Shown here one piece after another: positions 62,716-64,000 of a stretch of 64,000 nt of DNA. The DNA is from Epiperipatus broadwayi (lineage: Eukaryota; Onychophora; Udeonychophora; Euonychophora; Peripatidae). The translations under genes and the position numbers were made by a program. Under the pieces are notes generated by a model. It was not told where the DNA came from. It saw nothing but the letters and a program-made list of their open reading frames with translations, and made no database searches. Within the stretch, counting starts at the first letter, position 1; every line of letters begins with the position of its first letter. The stretch spans positions 620,001 to 684,000 of the forward strand of contig JAQFVV010012572.1 in NCBI GenBank assembly GCA_028023455.1, in the 5' to 3' direction.

Positions 62716-64000
62716 AGTGATGTAATGTTTGATGGTATTAATTACTGCTTTGATTCTATTTGAAAAAATATGTAGCTGTAAAATTCAATATTACTAGAAA
62801 AAAATATTTAGTTTCATTGTGAAAATATACAAAAAAAATGAACCAAAAATGAGGAGTAAGCTTGCAATTAGCAATTATTTGTGTTCTTCACAAAATTATT
62901 AATCACTGTGCTGAAAAAAAAAAACCCATACTGAAGTTTCATTTTTTTTAAATTCAAAGTCTTATAATTATTTATGTGAAATTATTTAAAATTTAGAAAA
63001 ACAATTTTTAATAATATTTCAGTAACTGAACTATTGTAACCATAAAGATTTGTTATTTATCAACCATGTAAAGTAACCAATTTATAGTACTGCTTATTAC
63101 CATAACCCAATCGCACAGTTAACATTGAAAAAAATAAAAATTCTAGCATATTAAAAAAGAAAAGTAAGTATCTAATGCATTTTCTGTTTGCATATTGTAA
63201 ATCTTTCTTTATAACATGTAATATGCAGATCTAAATAAACAACAATTTATATACAAATATTCTACCTATGATCTTTTTAGTGGCTTGAGATGTCACATTT
63301 TATTATGTAGAATAGTCATTTTTTTTAAATGATCTCACAGTTTTTCAAGTAGTACATTATAATGGTAGAAATATGGGCTATTTAGTAAAAATAAATAAAA
63401 GCATGAAATTTCAATTTATTCGTATTGCATTTTCATCATAGAAAATTTATTATTAAATGCATAAAATCATCTAATTCCTTTTTGTTCTTATCAAACATAT
63501 ATTTATGATAACAAGCATTTTTATATTTGACTGAAATTAGCTTTCATAAAGGTTTTAATTTAAAGTTTCTTGACTAAATATTTTAGCTAATACATAACAG
63601 TTCACGGTTTAAAATTAATTATTAATAATATATGATTATAATTTATTTGTAGTTTTATGCTGAATGAAATTTGTATTTTTTTTATTACTATAATTTTTCT
63701 GTTTACTTTAACATTACCATTTTCTTGCATATATATGAAACAAATTATGAGATTATGATTTTAAATCTGACAAGTATATGTTATTTTTTTATTTAGATTT
63801 AGTAATTTTTGTTCATATTACATAATTCATAAAATCATTTCACCACCCCCCTCCCATCTTCTGTTTTTACTGAAAATACTTTAGATTCACAATAATAGCA
63901 GTTTTAATTCAACTGAAAAATTTTAATCCAAAATCAATTGAATGAATATTTTAGCTAATATAGTACACAATTTAAAATTAAATAATAAGAGTATAGCATA
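62716..64000. other. Non-coding right end
   Basis: AT-rich DNA without exon-like signals. AATATTTTAGCTAATA followed by a similar TTTAAAATTAA segment occurs at about 63577 and 63946, a possible diverged direct repeat. A C-run lies at 63843-63853. Confidence 0.45.

Overview
The window is AT-rich animal DNA, roughly three quarters A+T by eye. It has long homopolymer runs, TA and TTA microsatellites and almost no long open reading frames. It is eukaryotic: coding sequence appears only as short islands between splice sites, and transposable-element relics are everywhere. The repeat content (tRNA-derived SINEs, LINE, Ty3/gypsy-type gag and integrase, Merlin, Tigger/pogo, many foldback elements) with a SETD7-like MORN exon suggests an AT-rich invertebrate metazoan. 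I cannot name the species.

Genic content is small. At 12324-12453 (+) lies a clean internal exon encoding MORN repeats that aligns without gaps to the N-terminal region of the histone-lysine methyltransferase SETD7. At 825-927 (+) is a probable 3'-terminal coding exon of a protein I do not recognise, with an acceptor, one open frame, a stop and a GC content well above its surroundings. At 13769-13868 (+) is a weaker terminal-exon candidate whose phase fits the MORN exon; if spliced to it, it would end the protein without a SET domain. No other SETD7 exon was found, so most of the window is probably long introns or intergenic DNA.

Repeats make up most of what can be recognised. (1) Five copies of a very short tRNA-like SINE, one with an 11-bp target-site duplication and poly(A) tail (10435-10536). 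(2) A second, more decayed tRNA-like repeat family. (3) A family of about 450 bp with five copies, two of them folded into hairpins. (4) Foldback or MITE-like elements at 11938, 18672, 21931, 22639/31276, 46369/50302, 54710 and 58571. (5) A 5.9-kb LTR-bounded element on the minus strand (36189-42098) with gag-like reading frames only. (6) Two relics of one LINE (14870-15062 and 20130-21690) and a separate LINE C-terminal fragment (24986-25440). (7) Fragments of Merlin (53357-53578) and Tigger/pogo (62385-62715) transposases, an integrase piece (10856-11000), a CCHC zinc-knuckle gag/ORF1 piece (55236-55757) and a capsid-type gag relic (59150-60085). (8) Long microsatellites, notably about 76 TTA units at 46901-47129.

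No operons, CRISPR arrays, rRNA genes or confident functional tRNA genes were seen. Feature edges of decayed repeats are approximate.
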